Shown one piece after another: positions 36,225-44,523 of a DNA stretch of 64,000 nt. This DNA is from JALZAI01 sp038212215. GTDB taxonomy: Bacteria; Actinomycetota; Actinomycetes; Mycobacteriales; Jatrophihabitantaceae. Location of the stretch: NCBI GenBank assembly GCA_038212215.1, contig JBBQUT010000012.1, forward strand, positions 38,372 through 102,371, written 5' to 3'. Numbering within the stretch: position 1 is the first letter of the stretch; the number at the start of each line of letters is the position of its first letter. The notes beneath the pieces were generated by a model, which ran no database searches, was not told the DNA's origin, and saw only the letters and a list, made by a program, of their open reading frames with translations. The position numbers and the translations under genes were made by a program.

Positions 36225-36416
36225 ACCCCACTAGGAGCGAGGGTTATCCGTCTCAGGACCCGCTGGGATGACGGAAAGTACTGCCGTGCACAACGGCTCG
36301 AGGTTGCTGCGCCCAGCCGACAATGTTGCTGCCGACAATGATGCGAGTTGCACCCAAGGCAACGGTGCTGCGTAAAGTGCGCGTTTAGGCAGTACCGAAT
36401 CCCAGGGAGCTGTGCC

Positions 36417-37322
36417 ATGTCGTCGATCGCGCCGCGACGATCGGACGTGTCGCTGGGTGACGACTACGCCGGGATCCGCTTGTTGGGGGTTGCCGACGGG
36501 GTCGCCCGTTACGCCGCCGTGGAGCAGAGCACCCGCCGGCACGTCGTGCTGAAGATGGCCGAGGTCGACGCGCCCGAGCACGTGCGGGCAGCGCTGGAAG
36601 ACGAGGCCGCCATCCTCGCCGCGATCGGCGGCCATCCGAACATCGTCACCATGTTCCAGCAGACCCAGACCCGCGACGGGCGCCACGTGCTGGTGCTGGA
36701 ACGCTGTTGCGGCACGTTCGCCGAGCTGTTCGGCTTCGCCACGACCCCCGTGCCGCAGGCGCTCACGCTCGCGGTCAAGCTCGCCGGGGCGCTGGCGACA
36801 GTGCACCGTGCGGGAGTGGTGCATTGCGCGCTCGGCCCGTCAACCATGATGCTCAGCGAGTTCACCGAGCCGGTGCTGGCCGACTTCGACGCAGCCATAC
36901 CCCGCTCGGATCCCGCTCGCGCGGCCTTTCTGATCCGCGATCCGACGGTGCATACCGCGCCGGAACTGTTGCTTGGCGAGCCCGCAACCGAGGCCACCGA
37001 TGTGTACGGGCTGGCTGCCACGCTTTACCAGCTCGTGTCCGGACACGCGCCGTTCCGCTCCTACGCAGGTGATTCGGCCGCGACTATCAGCGCCCGCGTG
37101 CTGTGCGGCACCGTTGCTCCGCTCGCGGACGGCAGCGTGGCGCCAGATCTGTCTGACCTGCTGCTCTGGGCGCTTGCCCCCGAGCCGACCGCACGACCGC
37201 TCAGCGCCGTCTGGTTCGCCGAGGAACTCGGACGCCTCGAGCGGCGCTTCGGCTGGACGCGCACCCCCTGCATCATCGGTGTCGCGAGGGCGCACGGTCC
37301 TGCGCTGCCCCGGCCGAGGTAG
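36417..37322 (+). CDS. PknK-like protein kinase domain, predicted catalytically inactive
   Basis: 301 residues made up almost entirely of a Ser/Thr kinase fold, without a membrane segment. GGGAG lies 7 nt before ATG 36417. The ATP Lys is kept (VVLKM, Lys46), as are the APE motif (APELL, 181-183) and the C-lobe DVYGLAATLYQLVSGHAPF. However, the glycine loop is degenerate (LLGVADGVARY) and the catalytic loop reads HCALGPST where HRDLKPxN is expected, so the catalytic Asp, Lys and Asn are all lost. DFG reads DFD. The N-terminus RRSDVSLGDDYAGIRLLGV resembles the PknK subfamily. A binding, scaffold or sensor role is more likely than phosphotransfer. Confidence 0.85.
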   Translation: MSSIAPRRSDVSLGDDYAGIRLLGVADGVARYAAVEQSTRRHVVLKMAEVDAPEHVRAALEDEAAILAAIGGHPNIVTMFQQTQTRDGRHVLVLERCCGTFAELFGFATTPVPQALTLAVKLAGALATVHRAGVVHCALGPSTMMLSEFTEPVLADFDAAIPRSDPARAAFLIRDPTVHTAPELLLGEPATEATDVYGLAATLYQLVSGHAPFRSYAGDSAATISARVLCGTVAPLADGSVAPDLSDLLLWALAPEPTARPLSAVWFAEELGRLERRFGWTRTPCIIGVARAHGPALPRPR

Positions 37323-37365
37323 CTGACCGGCTACGCCACCGCTCCGGGGGGATCCATGTGACGAT

Positions 37366-37371
37366 TAGGCT
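37366..37371 (+). promoter_or_regulatory. Predicted leaderless -10 element of the 37378 gene
   Basis: TAGGCT, 6 nt, then GTG 37378. Confidence 0.5.
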
Positions 37372-37377
37372 GGGTTT

Positions 37378-38040
37378 GTGAACAAGGGGTCGAGCGAGCA
37401 CGGCGAGGTTCGCGTGCGCGATGACGGCCCCATACTCGCGTGGGAGAGCGCCCAGACGGTGCAGCGCAAGCGCGCAGCCTTGGCACTGGGCGGGCTTGCG
37501 CTCGCTGCGCTATTGATCGTCACTGTGATGCTGATTGTGCTCAGGCCCGGGCACGGGAAGCAGGCCGCCGATCCCGGGACGCGCGGCATCGGTGTGCGCA
37601 CCCCGGCGTCCTCGACCGCGACGTTGCCGAGCAGCCACCCGCGCAGCCGGTCCACCGCCCCGTCCTCGACGCCCACCCCGCTGCACGCCGTGCTGCGCTG
37701 CAGCGGCACCCCCGCCTGCATGCTGCCCGGCGATCCCGGGAACGCGATCAAGGCGGTGAACAGCTACCGGGTCAGGCACGGGCGCGCGCCGGTCCGTGCT
37801 TCGGTGAGCCGCGCTGCACAGGTATGTGCCGTGCACAGTGGCGACGGCGCGTCGTGCCCGCAGTCGTATTTCTGGGAGCCGGTCAGCGGGCATGATGGGG
37901 CGTCTGTCGTCGCCAAGATCGCTGCGAAGGGGACCGGTGGCCAGTTCCTGCTCGACCCTCGGGTCAGGGCCGTCCAGATCGGCTGGGCCTACCTCCCCAG
38001 CTCCGGCGGATACGAGTGCGTAGTCGTCAATCTCTACTGA
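37378..38040 (+). CDS. Single-pass membrane protein with CAP/SCP-like extracellular domain
   Basis: 220 residues. A cytoplasmic N-terminus of about 34 residues precedes one membrane span (about 35-60, ALALGGLALAALLIVTVMLI). A Ser/Thr/Pro-rich linker then leads to an external domain of about 115 residues. That domain begins AIKAVNSYRVRHGRAPVRAS and continues with AAQVCAVHSGDG and RAVQIGWAYLP, an arrangement like a degenerate CAP/SCP (PR-1) domain; the assignment is by pattern and not firm. Three or four Cys suggest disulfides. It overlaps the following lipoprotein gene by 25 bp, so the two are probably made together. Confidence 0.65.
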   Translation: MNKGSSEHGEVRVRDDGPILAWESAQTVQRKRAALALGGLALAALLIVTVMLIVLRPGHGKQAADPGTRGIGVRTPASSTATLPSSHPRSRSTAPSSTPTPLHAVLRCSGTPACMLPGDPGNAIKAVNSYRVRHGRAPVRASVSRAAQVCAVHSGDGASCPQSYFWEPVSGHDGASVVAKIAAKGTGGQFLLDPRVRAVQIGWAYLPSSGGYECVVVNLY

Positions 38041-39014
38041 GCGGCGCCGGCGGCGTCGTCATGGCACTGCTACTCAGCGCGTGCAGTACCAGCCCGCCCA
38101 CGCCCGGCCGATCGCCGTCGCACCCTGTTAGCGCGGCGGTGTCCACTCCGCTGACGTCCACTCCCGTCGGGTCCATCCCGGTGAGGTCCACCTCATCGAT
38201 GCGGCCGGTGAGCTCACCGGCGCCGCGCCCGGCACTGCCGCCCGTCGCTCGTCGACGGATGACGCCGCAGCGGATGTGGTGGGGCGTGGACTCGACGACG
38301 CCGATGAGCGAGCAGGTGCTGGACAACGTCCGCGGCTGGTACCGCGGTGCCCAGGTTCCGGCCGTGTGGGGCCGCTACGTGAGCGGGCACTGGGCGCTGC
38401 ATCCGAGCGAGCTCGGCTTCGCGCGCACGCACGGGATCTACCTTTACGTCCTCGTCCCGGACGCGAATTGTTCGGTCTGCTCGGGTGGTGGCGACCTGTG
38501 CGGCAACGACCGCACGTCCGCCCAAGCCACCGAGGACGCGCGGGCCGCGATCCGCGCCGCAACGGCGCTGCACCTCCCGAGCGGCACGATGTTGTACAAG
38601 GACGTCGAGCAGATCGGCTCGTGTACCGGTGAACTGACTGCGCAGTATCTGCTCACCTGGTATCGCGTCGGGCGGGCGAGCCCGTACCGGGTCGGCTTCT
38701 ACGGCAACGCCTACTCCCAGCACTACGACTTCGTGCACGCGTACTGCCAGCTCGTGCGCCACCACCCAATGTTCACCCGCGAGGTCGTGCTTGCCGACGA
38801 TGAGCCCGAGCCCGCGATCGGGGCGGCACAAGGCACGATCGGACCGGCTGATGCGCCGCCGTTCAAGCCCGACGCGCCGTACTGCGCACCAGACACGGCA
38901 ACCAAGATCTGGCAGTACGGGGAGTCGATCTCCTCAGGCAATCTCACCGACGTCGACGAGGTCATGCCGGACACCCCGGGGCTCATCGCTCCGGACGGAT
39001 CCGTCACGCCGTAG
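38016..39014 (+). CDS. Secreted lipoprotein with DUF1906/GH25-like domain
   Basis: 332 residues. GTG 38016 starts inside the previous gene. Signal peptide with lipobox LLSAC (Cys near residue 23), a Pro/Ser/Thr-rich linker to about 85, then a TIM-barrel-like domain. That domain opens with WWGVDSTTPMSEQVLDNVRG, has GIYLYVLVPDANC and the acidic MLYKDVEQIG, and includes YRVGFYGNAYSQHY. This order resembles Rv2525c-like DUF1906 (glycoside-hydrolase-like) proteins attached to the cell envelope. Peptidoglycan hydrolysis is possible but not shown. Confidence 0.75.
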   Translation: MRSRQSLLSGAGGVVMALLLSACSTSPPTPGRSPSHPVSAAVSTPLTSTPVGSIPVRSTSSMRPVSSPAPRPALPPVARRRMTPQRMWWGVDSTTPMSEQVLDNVRGWYRGAQVPAVWGRYVSGHWALHPSELGFARTHGIYLYVLVPDANCSVCSGGGDLCGNDRTSAQATEDARAAIRAATALHLPSGTMLYKDVEQIGSCTGELTAQYLLTWYRVGRASPYRVGFYGNAYSQHYDFVHAYCQLVRHHPMFTREVVLADDEPEPAIGAAQGTIGPADAPPFKPDAPYCAPDTATKIWQYGESISSGNLTDVDEVMPDTPGLIAPDGSVTP

Positions 39015-39029
39015 CGACGCCCTAGCGTC

Positions 39030-39035
39030 TAGGGT
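39030..39035 (+). promoter_or_regulatory. Predicted leaderless -10 element of the Tricorn gene
   Basis: TAGGGT, 8 nt, then GTG 39044. A second TAGCGT at 39023 is 15 nt from the start. Confidence 0.45.
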
Positions 39036-39043
39036 CGGCCACC

Positions 39044-42000
39044 GTGACCTATCTGCGCTTCCCACATCTGGTGGGCGAGGAGATCGTGTTCGTCGCTGAC
39101 GACGACGTCTGGCGAGTCGCCGCTTCCGGCGGTCGCGCCGAGCGGCTGAGCTCCGATCGCGTGCCGGTGGCCCGCCCGCGCTTGTCGCCGGACGGCACGC
39201 AGTTGGCCTGGGCGAGCAGGCGCGACGGCAATCCCGAGCTCTACGCAGCGCCCGTCGCGGGCGGCCCCGCGACCCGGCTGACCTACTGGAACCACCTGCG
39301 CACCCGAGTCCTGGGCTGGGCGTCGGACGGCCGCGTGCTCGCGACCAGCCCGGCGCTGCAGCCGTTCCGCTCGCGGTCCTGGGCGTACGCCCTGCCGATC
39401 GACGGTGGGCCGGCGGAGCGGCTGCCGTACGGCCCGGTGAACGGCGTTGCCCGCCGCCCGGACGGCGTCACTGTGCTGCAGTCGACGCTCAGCGGCGAGC
39501 CGGCGATGTGGAAGCGTTACCGTGGCGGCACCCGGGGGAAATTCTGGATCGACCCGCTTGGCAGCGCCTGGTTCGTGCGCATGCTCGCCGACCTGGACGC
39601 GCAGCTCGCCGACCCGGTGTGGGTGAGCGAGCGGCTGGTATTCGTCTCCGACCACGAGGGACACGGCAACATCTACTCGGCGCTTGCCGACGGCAGCGAC
39701 CTGCGCCGCCACAGCGACCACACTGGCAATTATGCCCGCGACCTCTCCGGCGATCTCGAGGGCGGATCGAGCCGGTTGGTCTACCAGCGCGCCGGACAGC
39801 TCTACCGCCTCGACTCCTTCGATGCTGTCGCCGAACCGGTTCCGGTCGAGGTGTCGCTGCCCGGAGTTCGTGTCGCAATCCAACCGACCGTCGTCCCGGC
39901 GTCCCTGCACGGCGCCGAAACGCTGTCGGTCGACGACACCGGTCGCGCGAGCGCGATCGAGGTGCACGGCACGGTGCAGTGGCTGACCCACCGCGACGGC
40001 CCGGCTCGAGCGCTCGCGGACACACCGGGTGTCCGCGCTCGGCTGCCACGGGTGCGCCCGAACGGACGCGGGGCGGTATGGGTCACCGATGCCGATGGCG
40101 ACGACGCGCTGGAGTGCAGCGACGGCGCCGTCGCGACGCGGCGAGTCGCGGGCGGCGAGCTGGGTCGGGTCCTCGAGCTCGTCGCCGCACCCGACGGTGA
40201 GCAGGCCGCGGTCGCCTGCCACGACGGGCGGGTGCTGCTGGTGGAACTGGCGACCGGCGCGGTGCGCCAGATCGATGTCAGCGACCAAGGTGACGCGACC
40301 GGGTTGGCGTTCGCGCCCGACGCGCGCTGGCTCGCCTGGTCGCACCCGCACCGCTCCGGGCTGCGTTCGATCCGACTGGCCGATCTCGGCTCAGGGGAGG
40401 TGTTCGATGCCACCGCCGAGCGCTTCGTCGATACCGAACCCGTATTCACACTCGACGGGCGGCACCTGGCGTTCCTGTCCGCACGCACCTTCGACCCGGT
40501 TTACGACACGCACAATTTCGACCTGTCCTTCACCGTCGGAGTGCGGCCATATGTGCTCCCGCTCGACGCCGAGACGCCGTCGCCGTTCGATCCGGAACCG
40601 GCCGGTCGCAGCGTCGCTCCGCCGACGCCCGATGCCGCGCCTACGGCGCGGACGCCGACGCCGCAGACCCGGGTGGACATCGACGGATTGACCGAGCGTG
40701 CCGTCGTCGTCCCCGTCGCCGCTGGGCTGCACACCGACCTGCGGGCCGCGAACGGCGGACTGCTCTGGCTCACCCACCCGGTCACGGGCGTCCTCGGCGC
40801 GGGCCTGCCCGAAGGCGGCGACCCGCCGCGGCCCGCTCTGTGGCGTTGGGATTTTGCCGCCCGGCGAAGTCTGCAACTGCTCGAGCCGCTCGACTGGTAC
40901 CAGGTGTCCGGCGACGGTTCGCGCATCGTCGTCCGCGACGGCACCGAACTCAGCGTCGGTCCTGCCGATCACCCGGTCAAGACAGCTGACGGCGACGAGC
41001 CCTCCGAGGTCGTCACCGTCGACCTGGCGCGGATTCGCGTCGTCACCGACCCACCTGCGCAGTGGCGCCAGATGCTGGTCGAGTCGTGGCGGCTGATGCG
41101 CGATCACTTCTGGATCGAGGACATGGGCGGTGTCGACTGGGACGACGTCCTGGCCCGCTACCTGCCGCTTGCCGAACGCATTGCCACCCGTGACGACCTG
41201 TCCGAAGTGCTGTGGGAGATGGTCGGTGAGCTCGGTTCCTCGCACGCCTACGAGCGGCCGGTGTTCCCCGACCCGCCGGCTGGTCGCACAGCCGCGTTTC
41301 TCGGCGCCGACCTGGAGCGGCGGGGTAGTGAGTGGGTGCTCGCGCGCGTCCTGCCCGGAGAGTCGTCTGTTCCCGCCGCGCGCTCACCGCTGCGTGCCGC
41401 CGGGGCGAACGTGGCGGACGGATCGGTGCTGCTGGGCGTCAATGCGCACCCGGTTCCTGCGGCCGGTCCGGGTGTACTGCTGGCCGGGCTCGCCGGAAAG
41501 CCGGTCGAGCTGACCGTCTCGCAGGGCGGTGTCGTGCGCACCGTCGTCGTCGTCCCGACCGCGGACGAAACCCCGATCCGCTACCAGGAATGGGTTTCGG
41601 GCCGGCGTGCCTACGTTCACACGCAGAGCGAGGGACGGATCGGTTACCTGCACGTGCCGGACATGATGTCGTCGGGCTGGGCCGAGTTCAACCGCGACCT
41701 GCGCCGCGAACTGCAGTGCGACGCGCTCGTCGTCGACACGCGTGACAACTCGGGCGGGCACGTGTCCGAGTTGGTCATCGAGCGGCTGGCCCGCCGGCCG
41801 CTCGGCGCCGGTCATGCACGGCACTTCGCCGACGAACACTGGCCCAACGGTGCGCCGCGCGGACCGATGGTCGCCCTGGCGAACGAGCACGCGGGTTCGG
41901 ACGGCGACATCGTCAACGAGGCATTTCGCGAGATGGGCCTCGGCCCGATCGTGGGGGTGCGCACGTGGGGCGGTGTCATCGGTATCGACGGTCGTTACCG

Positions 42001-42262
42001 GCTCGTCGACGGCACCGAGGTGACCCAGCCGCGTTTCGCTTTCTGGTTCCGCGATTCCGGCTGGGACGTCGAGAACTACGGCGTCGATCCGGACGTCGAC
42101 GTGCCCTTCCCGCCGCAGGCTTGGGCCGCAGGTGAGGACCCGCAGCTCGCCGAGGGTCTGCGGATCGTCACGGCGGCGCTGGCCGACACCGAACCGCTCG
42201 CGGAGCCGCCGATCAGCACCCGCCCGGACCGCCGCGCACCGCCCCTGCCGCCGCGCCGATAA
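39044..42262 (+). CDS. Tricorn-like protease
   Basis: A 1,072-residue S41-family protease related to archaeal Tricorn, which trims peptides released by the proteasome. N-terminal beta-propeller blades run from residue 1 to about 660 (for example GEEIVFVADDDVWRVAASGG, RPRLSPDGTQLAWASR). The C1 helical bundle (DHFWIEDMGGVDWDDVLARY) comes next, then a PDZ domain near 760-850 and the C2 catalytic domain. The nucleophile is Ser952 in NEHAGSDGDIVNEAF, with catalytic-site residues in SSHAYE and in GVRTWGGVIGI. Probably cytosolic; no signal peptide. No proteasome genes are in the window. Confidence 0.94.
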   Translation: MTYLRFPHLVGEEIVFVADDDVWRVAASGGRAERLSSDRVPVARPRLSPDGTQLAWASRRDGNPELYAAPVAGGPATRLTYWNHLRTRVLGWASDGRVLATSPALQPFRSRSWAYALPIDGGPAERLPYGPVNGVARRPDGVTVLQSTLSGEPAMWKRYRGGTRGKFWIDPLGSAWFVRMLADLDAQLADPVWVSERLVFVSDHEGHGNIYSALADGSDLRRHSDHTGNYARDLSGDLEGGSSRLVYQRAGQLYRLDSFDAVAEPVPVEVSLPGVRVAIQPTVVPASLHGAETLSVDDTGRASAIEVHGTVQWLTHRDGPARALADTPGVRARLPRVRPNGRGAVWVTDADGDDALECSDGAVATRRVAGGELGRVLELVAAPDGEQAAVACHDGRVLLVELATGAVRQIDVSDQGDATGLAFAPDARWLAWSHPHRSGLRSIRLADLGSGEVFDATAERFVDTEPVFTLDGRHLAFLSARTFDPVYDTHNFDLSFTVGVRPYVLPLDAETPSPFDPEPAGRSVAPPTPDAAPTARTPTPQTRVDIDGLTERAVVVPVAAGLHTDLRAANGGLLWLTHPVTGVLGAGLPEGGDPPRPALWRWDFAARRSLQLLEPLDWYQVSGDGSRIVVRDGTELSVGPADHPVKTADGDEPSEVVTVDLARIRVVTDPPAQWRQMLVESWRLMRDHFWIEDMGGVDWDDVLARYLPLAERIATRDDLSEVLWEMVGELGSSHAYERPVFPDPPAGRTAAFLGADLERRGSEWVLARVLPGESSVPAARSPLRAAGANVADGSVLLGVNAHPVPAAGPGVLLAGLAGKPVELTVSQGGVVRTVVVVPTADETPIRYQEWVSGRRAYVHTQSEGRIGYLHVPDMMSSGWAEFNRDLRRELQCDALVVDTRDNSGGHVSELVIERLARRPLGAGHARHFADEHWPNGAPRGPMVALANEHAGSDGDIVNEAFREMGLGPIVGVRTWGGVIGIDGRYRLVDGTEVTQPRFAFWFRDSGWDVENYGVDPDVDVPFPPQAWAAGEDPQLAEGLRIVTAALADTEPLAEPPISTRPDRRAPPLPPRR

Positions 42263-42314
42263 TGATCCACCTGACACGATGAGCACGTGCGTCGAGCGCG
42301 ATGGGTGAACGATC

Positions 42315-42434
42315 ATGGTTGACGTACTGACAAGCACGCTGGACGGCGTACTGAACCGGGCGGTGTCGGCGAGCCCCGGCGTGCCGGGCGTTTCGGCGGT
42401 CGTGACCGATCCACGGCGAGAGCCGTTCGGCTGA
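42315..42434 (+). pseudogene. Remnant of a beta-lactamase-family serine hydrolase N-terminus
   Basis: A 39-codon frame beginning ATG at 42315 and closed by TGA at 42432. It reads LTSTLDGVLNRAVSASPGV then PGVSAVVTDP, which matches the usual start of class C beta-lactamase/EstB-like hydrolases up to about residue 40. No continuation is found in any frame before the next gene at 42450. A standalone micropeptide is less likely than a deletion remnant. Confidence 0.5.
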
Positions 42435-42449
42435 GGACGGGAGTTGGAG

Positions 42450-43022
42450 ATGGCCGAGGTAGTCCTGTTCCACCACGCGCAGGGACTGACGCCGGGGATC
42501 GCGGCGTTCGCCGACGAACTGCGCCGCGCTGGACACATCGTGCATACGCCGGACCTGTTCGACGGGCGCAGATTCGACAGCATCGAGCAAGGGATGGCCT
42601 TCATCGAGCAGACCGGCTTCGAGGACTTGGTCGAGCGGGGGGTCCAGGCTGCGGAGGAGCTACCGGTCGAACTCGTTTACGCCGGCTTCTCCTTCGGCGT
42701 CGTCCCCGCGCAGAAGCTGGCCCAGACGCGGCCAGGCGCCCGGGGGGCGCTGTTGTTCTACTCGTGCGTGCCCACCTCCTTCTTCGGACCGTGGCCCGCC
42801 GCAGTGCCGGTCCAGATCCACGGCATGGACGCCGATCCGATCTTCGTCGCAGAGGGCGACATCGACGCTGCCCGGGCGCTCGTCGACGAGGCAGATGACG
42901 CGCAACTGTTCCTCTATCCCGGCGACCAGCACTACTTCGCAGATAGCTCACTGCCGTCCTACGACGCGGCTGCCGCCGCCCTGCTGACGCAGCGCGTTCT
43001 CGACTTTCTCGCCACACGATGA
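42450..43022 (+). CDS. Dienelactone hydrolase family protein
   Basis: 190 residues, alpha/beta-hydrolase. ATG 42450 has GGGAG about 6 nt upstream. The nucleophile elbow is GFSFG with Ser81 in place of the Cys of true dienelactone hydrolases; the acid is Asp127 or Asp129 (GMDADP) and the His is His161 (PGDQHYF). Substrate unknown. Its stop overlaps the idi start (ATGA), placing it at the head of the isoprenoid/polyketide segment, though it may be unrelated to it. Confidence 0.88.
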   Translation: MAEVVLFHHAQGLTPGIAAFADELRRAGHIVHTPDLFDGRRFDSIEQGMAFIEQTGFEDLVERGVQAAEELPVELVYAGFSFGVVPAQKLAQTRPGARGALLFYSCVPTSFFGPWPAAVPVQIHGMDADPIFVAEGDIDAARALVDEADDAQLFLYPGDQHYFADSSLPSYDAAAAALLTQRVLDFLATR

Positions 43023-43624
43023 CCAAGCAGCCGCGGCCAGCAACTGGCGAGAGTACGGTCGAACACCCCACGACAGCGAGGACGACGGTGAGCCAGGACG
43101 ACACGCCTGCGGATATGGTGGTGCTGCTCGACGATGAGCGCCGTCGCTACGCCACCATGGCGAAGTCAGACGTGCATGGGGCCGACACCCCGCTACACCT
43201 TGCCTTCTCCGTGTACGTGTTCAACCTGGACGGGCGTCTACTCGTGACGCGTCGGGCGCTGAGCAAGCGCACCTGGCCGGGGGTCTGGTCCAACTCGTGC
43301 TGCGGTCACGTCCAACCGCACGAGGATCCCGAGACTGCTGCGCGGCGACGCCTGCAGCAGGAACTGTCACTCACGGCGTTGTCGATGAAACTCGTCCTGC
43401 CCGATTTCGCCTACCGGGCGACCGCACCCGACGGCGTCGTCGAGAACGAGGTGTGCCCGGTCTACGTCGCCCGCGTCGACACCGATCCGGTCGCTGATCC
43501 CGACGAAGTCGTGCAATGGCAGTGGACCGACTGGGCGGGCTTTCGCGATCTGGCTGCGAAGGCGCCATGGGCGATCAGCCCGTGGGCTGTGTTGCAGGTG
43601 CCGCTGCTGCCCGCGACGGTATGA
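43019..43624 (+). CDS. idi: Isopentenyl-diphosphate delta-isomerase, type I
   Basis: Interconverts IPP and DMAPP. 201 residues with a Nudix-like fold. The N-terminal extension of about 25 residues is probably dispensable, and GTG 43088 (VSQDDTPADM) is an alternative start. Motifs: LLVTRRALSKRTWPGVWSNS, catalytic Cys and metal His in CCGHVQPHEDPETAARRR, and the metal Glu pair in VVENEVCPVY. Located beside a UbiA prenyltransferase and reductases, it probably supplies allylic diphosphate for the local pathway. Convergent with the UbiA gene (15 bp between stops). Confidence 0.94.
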   Translation: MTKQPRPATGESTVEHPTTARTTVSQDDTPADMVVLLDDERRRYATMAKSDVHGADTPLHLAFSVYVFNLDGRLLVTRRALSKRTWPGVWSNSCCGHVQPHEDPETAARRRLQQELSLTALSMKLVLPDFAYRATAPDGVVENEVCPVYVARVDTDPVADPDEVVQWQWTDWAGFRDLAAKAPWAISPWAVLQVPLLPATV

Positions 43625-43639
43625 CGGCTGCGGGAGCGG

Positions 43640-44488
43640 CTACGCGGCCAGCGTGATCAGCAACGCGACGTCGAGCAGCGCTACGACCAGGGTGATCCGG
43701 AACGCGGCGGGGCTCGTCGGTGCGCGCGTGGCCACGGTGGCGACCGCGAGCGCACCAGCAACGCCGAGCAGTGCGGCGCCAAGCGCTATCGGCACCGAGC
43801 GTTGCGCAGGACCGAACCCCAGCACCACCGCGGCGGCGGCGAGGGTCCCCGCCATCACGATCACGCCCGCCCGCGGCCCGAGCCGGTGCGGCAGGCCGCG
43901 GATTCCGGCAGCCGCGTCCTCGCGCAGGTCAGGCAGCACGTTGGCGAAATGCGCGCCGAGGCCCAGCAGCGCTCCGGCAACCGGCACCCACCACGGCGGC
44001 CACGGATGGCCGGGTCGGGCCAGGTATGCGGCCGCGGGAAGTGCGCCGAAACCCAGCAGGTACGTAGCGCCGGACAGCCAGGTCGCCTTGAGGCCGAGGT
44101 TGTAAGCCCAGCCCGCCGCGACAAGTGTCAGCAGCGCCAGCGCCGCGGGGACGCCGAGCGGCACGGAAAACCCGACTGTCGCGAGCAGCGCCGAGCCAGC
44201 GGCGACGGCGACGGCGTCGAGTGGCACCCGGCCGGTGGCGAGCGGCTTATCGGAGCGGGCGGACGCGATGTCGCGCGCGGCGTCGATGCGGTCGTTCGAC
44301 CAGCCGATCGACAATTGCCCGGTGAGCACGGCCGCCCCCAGCAGCGCGACACGTCCGGCAGAGAGGCCCACCCCGGCCGCGAGCAGCATCGAGACGGTCG
44401 TCACAGCGACAGTCGGCACCGGGTGGCATGCCCCGGCGAGCCCGCGCACAAGGCCCCCGCGCCGGACCACACTGGTCATCTCGTTCAT
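43640..44488 (-). CDS. UbiA-family prenyltransferase
   Basis: An integral membrane prenyltransferase of 282 residues with about eight or nine spans. The first Asp-rich motif is NDRIDAARD (65-73, NDxxDxxxD); the second is NVLPDLREDAAAGIRGLP. Both are needed for Mg-diphosphate binding. It attaches a prenyl chain to an acceptor; neighbours suggest an aromatic polyketide or quinone head group, but SCO4491-like or menaquinone-type roles cannot be excluded. Divergent from the type III PKS across 35 bp that hold two facing leaderless promoters. Confidence 0.9.
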   Translation of the reverse strand: MNEMTSVVRRGGLVRGLAGACHPVPTVAVTTVSMLLAAGVGLSAGRVALLGAAVLTGQLSIGWSNDRIDAARDIASARSDKPLATGRVPLDAVAVAAGSALLATVGFSVPLGVPAALALLTLVAAGWAYNLGLKATWLSGATYLLGFGALPAAAYLARPGHPWPPWWVPVAGALLGLGAHFANVLPDLREDAAAGIRGLPHRLGPRAGVIVMAGTLAAAAVVLGFGPAQRSVPIALGAALLGVAGALAVATVATRAPTSPAAFRITLVVALLDVALLITLAA

Positions 44489-44494
44489 GCCCGA

Positions 44495-44517
44495 ACTGTA
44501 AGTCTGATCCGTAAGTT
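44495..44517. promoter_or_regulatory. Back-to-back leaderless promoters of UbiA and PKS genes
   Basis: Minus strand: TACAGT (44495-44500) 6 nt before ATG 44488. Plus strand: TAAGTT (44512-44517) 6 nt before GTG 44524. The two -10 boxes are only 11 bp apart, so each -35 region must overlap the opposite promoter. Confidence 0.6.
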
Positions 44518-44523
44518 AGTGAG

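Larger units (their letters stand above)
36044..36416. other. 373-bp intergenic region, AT-richer than its surroundings
   Basis: No convincing gene: the open frames here (for example 36072-36341 plus) lack family-like sequence and normal codon bias. It contains a cluster of DnaA-box-like nonamers (36113-36185), a DosR/DevR-like palindrome (36205-36224), and the ribosome-binding site of the next gene. It starts right after the fused carboxylase. Confidence 0.75.

Noticed and set aside
36072..36341. 89-codon plus-strand open frame in the carboxylase-pseudokinase gap
   Set aside because: No ribosome-binding site, no family-like sequence, poor codon bias, and it overlaps apparent regulatory motifs.
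36044..36416. oriC
   Set aside because: DnaA-box-like sites are present, but dnaA, dnaN, rpmH and par genes are not, and there is no long AT-rich unwinding element.
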